Source: Owenia fusiformis (lineage: Eukaryota > Annelida > Polychaeta > Sabellida > Oweniidae). Taken from it: a stretch of 64,000 nt of DNA. The notes beneath the pieces are model-generated. The model ran no database searches. It had not been told where the DNA came from and saw only the letters and a list, made by a program, of their open reading frames with translations. Location of the stretch: NCBI GenBank assembly GCA_903813345.2, contig CAIIXF020000006.1:11970348-12034347 (forward strand), given 5' to 3'. This document shows positions 60,601-64,000 of the stretch, piece by piece. How positions within the stretch are numbered: position 1 is the stretch's first letter; every line of letters begins with the position of its first letter. The position numbers and the translations under genes were made by a program.

Positions 60601-62811
60601 TGGATATCATGCTAACTATGGAATAATGTAGGAATATCCTATGGCTCTGAAAAAATATCACTTATATCCATGAGTGGATATTGATATCTTCGCGAGTGAG
60701 AATGGGAATTATTATCCAGTGAACATTGAATAGTCAGATAAATTGCAATGGAAATTCCATTTCGTCTGACATTTTGATTGCGATAATTCAACGAACGTCA
60801 TATACGTGACGTAACAGAGTGGTGTGTATTTAATGCGAACGCCGTAAAAACAAGATCCCAAAAAATAAAAATATATAATAAATATATAAACAATCGTTTT
60901 GCTGAATTAATAAAAAAAATTGAAAAAATCAAAACCATCGAAATATCACCTTTGAAACCATCGAATATCACTTTTGAAACCATCGAATATCACCTTTCAA
61001 TAAGTGATATTCGATGGTTTCAAAAGTGATATTCGATGATTTGGGAATTGTTTGCTAAAATATGATATCTTCATCCACGTATCAATTATATCTTCACGTG
61101 ATATTCGATATATATCCTTGTAACCATGGGATAAATAAGGGTTATGTACTGGGAGGTTTTGGATATGGGGTTTTTCCAGAGGGAGATATGCATATCTACC
61201 TGAGGGACCGTAGGGACAGAAAGTAGATGTGCATATCTCACGAGGGATGAACCCAATATCCAAACCGACTGTACATAACTGCTTTATCCTATACCAAGTA
61301 GAGTTTTCAGTAGTACAAGGTGTAAAAAATAAACAAATCATTCATATGCAAAGTCATTTTATTGCATTTCCACTTTTTTTGAAGCGGGAAGATACGCCCA
61401 GAAGCGGGAAGATATGCACCGAAGCGGGAGATATGACGGGAGATATGGAGGTTCTTGATATGGAAACCTCAAAATCAGGATACGGGATATATCTTACCAA
61501 CTTATCTCCCTAAAACCCTACTTGGCATAGGATAAATCAAGATAATTTCTACTCGCATCTAGTCTATTCCTCATGTTTGGGAAAAGTGTACAGGAAAATC
61601 TCCATGTTCAATTGATGTATGATCAATATATACGAATCGAATGTATTCTCGTGTGCATTACAATATCCACATTGAAACATTGTTGGCCTGCAATGGACGT
61701 ATAATGAATTAGAATATGCCAGGCCGTGTTATCATTCTAATGTAAAGTCATGGTATTTACTGTGGTATTGGGTTGCAAGTTAATATCAGATTCAATGCAA
61801 ATTAATCATCTAATATCAGATGCGCGATCAGTCCAATAATCTAATTTCAGGTCATCAGTTCGATATCTAGCACTTGTTCTAACGACACGGTATTACTAGG
61901 CTATCATATTATAAATACACACACATATAAAACAATCAAACTGGTACACGATATAAGCACGACTGCTCTTTCAATTGAGTATAAATGTTGATAAACTTTC
62001 CCGGAAGCCAAGACATACACGTTTAGACGATGCTATTTTCAGTTCAGTGTAAGAGTAAATGCCCGGATATCGAGGCTTTTTCGTGTAAAGTTTTGACCAA
62101 GCATCTAAAATCGGGTTATATTGCGTGTAGAATTTATCGATATCAGGGCCGCTACATGCCAGTGTCTACTAGTTCATACATGTTAGAATAAAATATAGGG
62201 TAGATCTGAGATGACCTTCAATTGCATAAATTACTGTAGATTGGGTTAATTTGGCGCTACTTAATTTTGCGATTTTGCCATTTTTGGCATATTGGCGGCT
62301 ATTTAATTTGGCGGATATGCAAAAAATTGGGCATGTTTGCCTAGGTTCATTTTTTATTTTGAGGACCACTGGCTATATTCACCATGTTTGTACATTTTTG
62401 TGAGATCAACCTTTACATTTTGCACTTCGATCGATGTTGCTACTATACCGCGCTTTTCCTTTCTAGTTTTTCCCTGAGTATTAATGAGTGACTGACCAGT
62501 TCTGAGCCAATTAATGAGACTTTTTTTCATATTTTTGGAAAAAACTTAACCGGACGTGACCTAAATACACTGGACAAAATACCCTAGATAATTTCCGGGG
62601 ATTCATTCTAAATTTTGGCGAAGATTTATATTGGCGAATTTTACAATTTCGCCAAATTCGCCAAATTAAAGCGGGCACCAAATTAACCAAATCTACAGTA
62701 TACAGTATCGTGAATCAACTTAAAATGTGTAACCTGCATTATCTCTGGCCTCCTCTATTCGAATGTTGTTCTCAGGCAGTTTAAACGCATTGATGATGTC
62801 ATGGAGACAAG
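57605..62811 (-). CDS. C12orf57: C10 family protein (C12orf57/GRCC10 homologue), 3' part
   Basis: Three minus-strand exons are visible: 62734-62811, 57952-58050 and 57605-57729. They join in phases 1 and 1 and end in TAA. The encoded parts read CLHDIINAFKLPENNIRIEE, then ARDNAGNNMMQMMQIVFPVT, then KYGFSADGDG, KNFEKLDPEIAELNAQIRTY and VMPQMDAPPPMQ. This matches the conserved core of protein C10 (human 126 aa), which has ARDNAC, QFVLP, YGFSCDGEG and DPEIASL at the same places. C10 is a small cytosolic protein of poorly known function; human C12orf57 mutations cause Temtamy syndrome. The first coding exon (~30 residues, ending in phase 1) was not found between 62812 and 64000 and may lie outside. 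The 4.7-kb second visible intron is full of inverted repeats. The acceptor of the 57952-58050 exon is duplicated 71 bp upstream. Confidence 0.85.
58041..58135 (-). repeat. Duplicated splice acceptor of a C10 exon
   Basis: TGTGTTTCTAGGCAA (minus strand), covering the acceptor of exon 57952-58050, is repeated 71 bp upstream, with AG at 58122-58123. Between them are two copies of CCATATATGG words (TATGGTTRTACTCATG). Use of the upstream acceptor gives an in-frame TAG at the end of the inserted 71 nt. Confidence 0.8.
59415..61135. mobile_element. Nested inverted-repeat element (~1.7 kb) in the C10 intron
   Basis: The left end (TTATCCCATGGTTGCAAGGA, then GGATATAGATCGAATATCAC, then ATATCATATTTTAGCAAACA) is inverted at about 61050-61132. 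Short TCGAATATCACTTTTGAAAC-like units repeat at both ends. Inside are a ~140-bp foldback at about 59565-59705 (TATCCTATGATTTATGAGTG against its inverse) and a palindromic cluster at 59828-60440. Just outside the left end, AGCGGGCAGATAC and its inverse (59371-59397) form an almost perfect palindrome. No transposase frame. Confidence 0.75.
59828..60440. repeat. Cluster of palindromic TATGGCATATTCCGCAGGTG-type repeats
   Basis: Words such as CACCTGCGGTATATGGCATA and GCATATTCCGCAGGTGAGTA occur in both orientations many times, forming multiple possible hairpins. A spacer at about 59900-60180 separates two blocks. This looks like a locally amplified inverted repeat within the larger nested element. 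Confidence 0.8.
62234..62698. mobile_element. 465-bp TA-flanked MITE next to a C10 exon
   Basis: CTGTAGATTGGGTTAATTTG at the left is inverted at the right with one difference (CAAATTAACCAAATCTACAG). TA flanks both ends (62232-62233, 62699-62700), as for Tc1/mariner-type MITEs. TTTGGCG words are repeated inside both arms. The right end lies only 35 bp from the donor side of the exon 62734-62811. Confidence 0.8.
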
Positions 62812-63334
62812 CTGAAAACACAAAAAAATAATGCTAGCAATTTGAAACTATTCTTTCATGTGCCAAAAGTTTTAGTTTTAGTTGAATTAGTTGCTAGCTA
62901 GCCTAAAAATCAAGAATGGTACATAAATGGGCTCCAAGTGGTTAACCTGAATAAGATAACATGGCAGGCATTATTAGCTCCCTAAACTTGAATAATCAAT
63001 AGATTTAGTGAATTAATTTTTATGCAACCTTTTTGAGTTTAATAATTAAAAATTAAAATATATTCAGTAAAGTCATCACATGAAATTCAAAGATAATTAA
63101 ATTATAAAAGTGAAAAAAATTTCTTGCATTGAAATTATAATTCATTTCATGTGATCACTTTTGAATATATTTCAAGTTAGCCACCTGGGGCCTATTTTTG
63201 TACAGTTCGTAGTAACAAATGTTCGTAAATCCATTGTTTAATTTGTGAATTTCAGAAAGTCGCATTTTCGTAAGATTCTTATACTTAAGAATGATTCATA
63301 AAATTACGAAAAAAGTGACTTCATGCCTGCTTTC
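62812..63334. other. Region upstream of the visible C10 exons
   Basis: No first coding exon of C10 could be identified on the minus strand. The DNA is AT-rich with no repeat that I recognise, apart from ATTCATTTCATGTGATCACT and a partial inverse at about 63070-63160. Confidence 0.4.
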
Positions 63335-63543
63335 TAACATCAGTGGCCTTTGCTTGTGAAATACAGCCAATTTTAATGTTCATTCAGAAAAATCCAGAGA
63401 ATTTTGAATGCTTCATTATTTTCCGCAAAGAACGCCATTTCAGTTTTTCCAAGAAAATTTTCACTCGACTGATAAAAAGAAGTGTTGATTGGCGCAGAGG
63501 CAGTTGAAAATTTCCAGTTCACAAGCAAAGGCCACTGATGTTA
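63335..63543. mobile_element. 209-bp MITE with perfect 26-bp terminal inverted repeats
   Basis: Positions 63335-63360 (TAACATCAGTGGCCTTTGCT, then TGTGAA) are exactly inverted at 63518-63543. The 157-bp centre is non-coding. Flanking bases do not give an unambiguous target duplication. Confidence 0.85.
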
Positions 63544-64000
63544 AGAACATTTTGCCTTAAGCGTCGGACAGCTGGTCATTATCTGGTTACTTTTGATACT
63601 GACCAGTTGATTTTTCCACTAGGTATAGGAAAATAACATTGCAACTGGTCAGTAATGCCTTTTTGACCAGCAGCTCTGGAATCCTTAGGGCATACACTGT
63701 TAACTGGCTGTAAATTCTAAGTTAGCAATCCAGAAGATGTGAACTAATACATTGATCACTTCATGTGTGTTTTGGAATTTTTGGTGAGGTAATAAGACCA
63801 AAACTCGCAATTCAAATTGTGATGTGGAAAAATGGAGAACATTTGATTTCAAATGTTATGATTACGACATGACCCGTATACAGCAGTAAAAAACATGCAG
63901 GGATTTATCTTTGGACGAAGGCCACGATATAGTGGCCTTAGAAGAAGGTTAAGTCCAGCCAGCCTTTGAAATTGGTAACATCTAACCATATCATTGTCTC
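63544..64000. other. Right-edge stretch with no recognised feature
   Basis: Nothing supportable is seen here: no exon with splice sites, no repeat end and no RNA gene. ACTGGTCAGT-like words recur at about 63600-63660, possibly a decayed repeat. Confidence 0.4.

Overview
This window is animal nuclear DNA, AT-rich, with small exons (about 30 to 660 bp) bounded by GT-AG introns, 12 to 18 coding exons in the larger genes, and introns and intergenic DNA packed with foldback/MITE-like elements and minisatellites. The gene content and repeat style (GGTCAA-rich dispersed repeats, tRNA-like SINE, many short inverted-repeat elements) suggest a marine invertebrate, most likely a lophotrochozoan such as a mollusc. 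That placement is inference, not proof.

Layout from left to right. A partial Ly6/three-finger, GPI-anchored-type protein lies on + (3877-4672) behind a 49-bp minisatellite. ABCF1 (ribosome/translation ABC-F ATPase) lies on - (7349-20752, 18 coding exons, 668 aa). A small heat shock protein with two alpha-crystallin domains lies on + (21187-22568, 2 exons, 281 aa) and shares a 435-bp divergent promoter with ABCF1. A USP20/USP33-type deubiquitinase lies on - (24983-36021, 17 coding exons, 941 aa). SPOUT1/CENP-32 RNA methyltransferase lies on + (39550-47279, 10 exons, 378 aa). An intronless, unrecognised 349-aa protein lies on + (54465-55514). The last three exons of a C10 family gene (C12orf57/GRCC10) lie on - (57605-62811); its 5' end was not found. 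For each multi-exon model with both ends visible, the exon phases join and the summed coding length is a multiple of three.

The genes do not form one pathway; this is an ordinary gene neighbourhood of mainly housekeeping genes (translation, protein folding, ubiquitin removal, RNA modification). The most unusual signal is a recurring mutational pattern: tandem duplications that straddle splice junctions. Duplicate splice acceptors sit directly upstream of exons in the sHSP, USP20 (twice) and C10 genes. In USP20 a splice donor has been amplified into a ~700-bp minisatellite that also supplies the last codons of the exon. Several DNA-transposon-like elements with recognisable terminal repeats and target-site duplications are also described, including a 2.65-kb element with CAC termini and a 5-bp target duplication.
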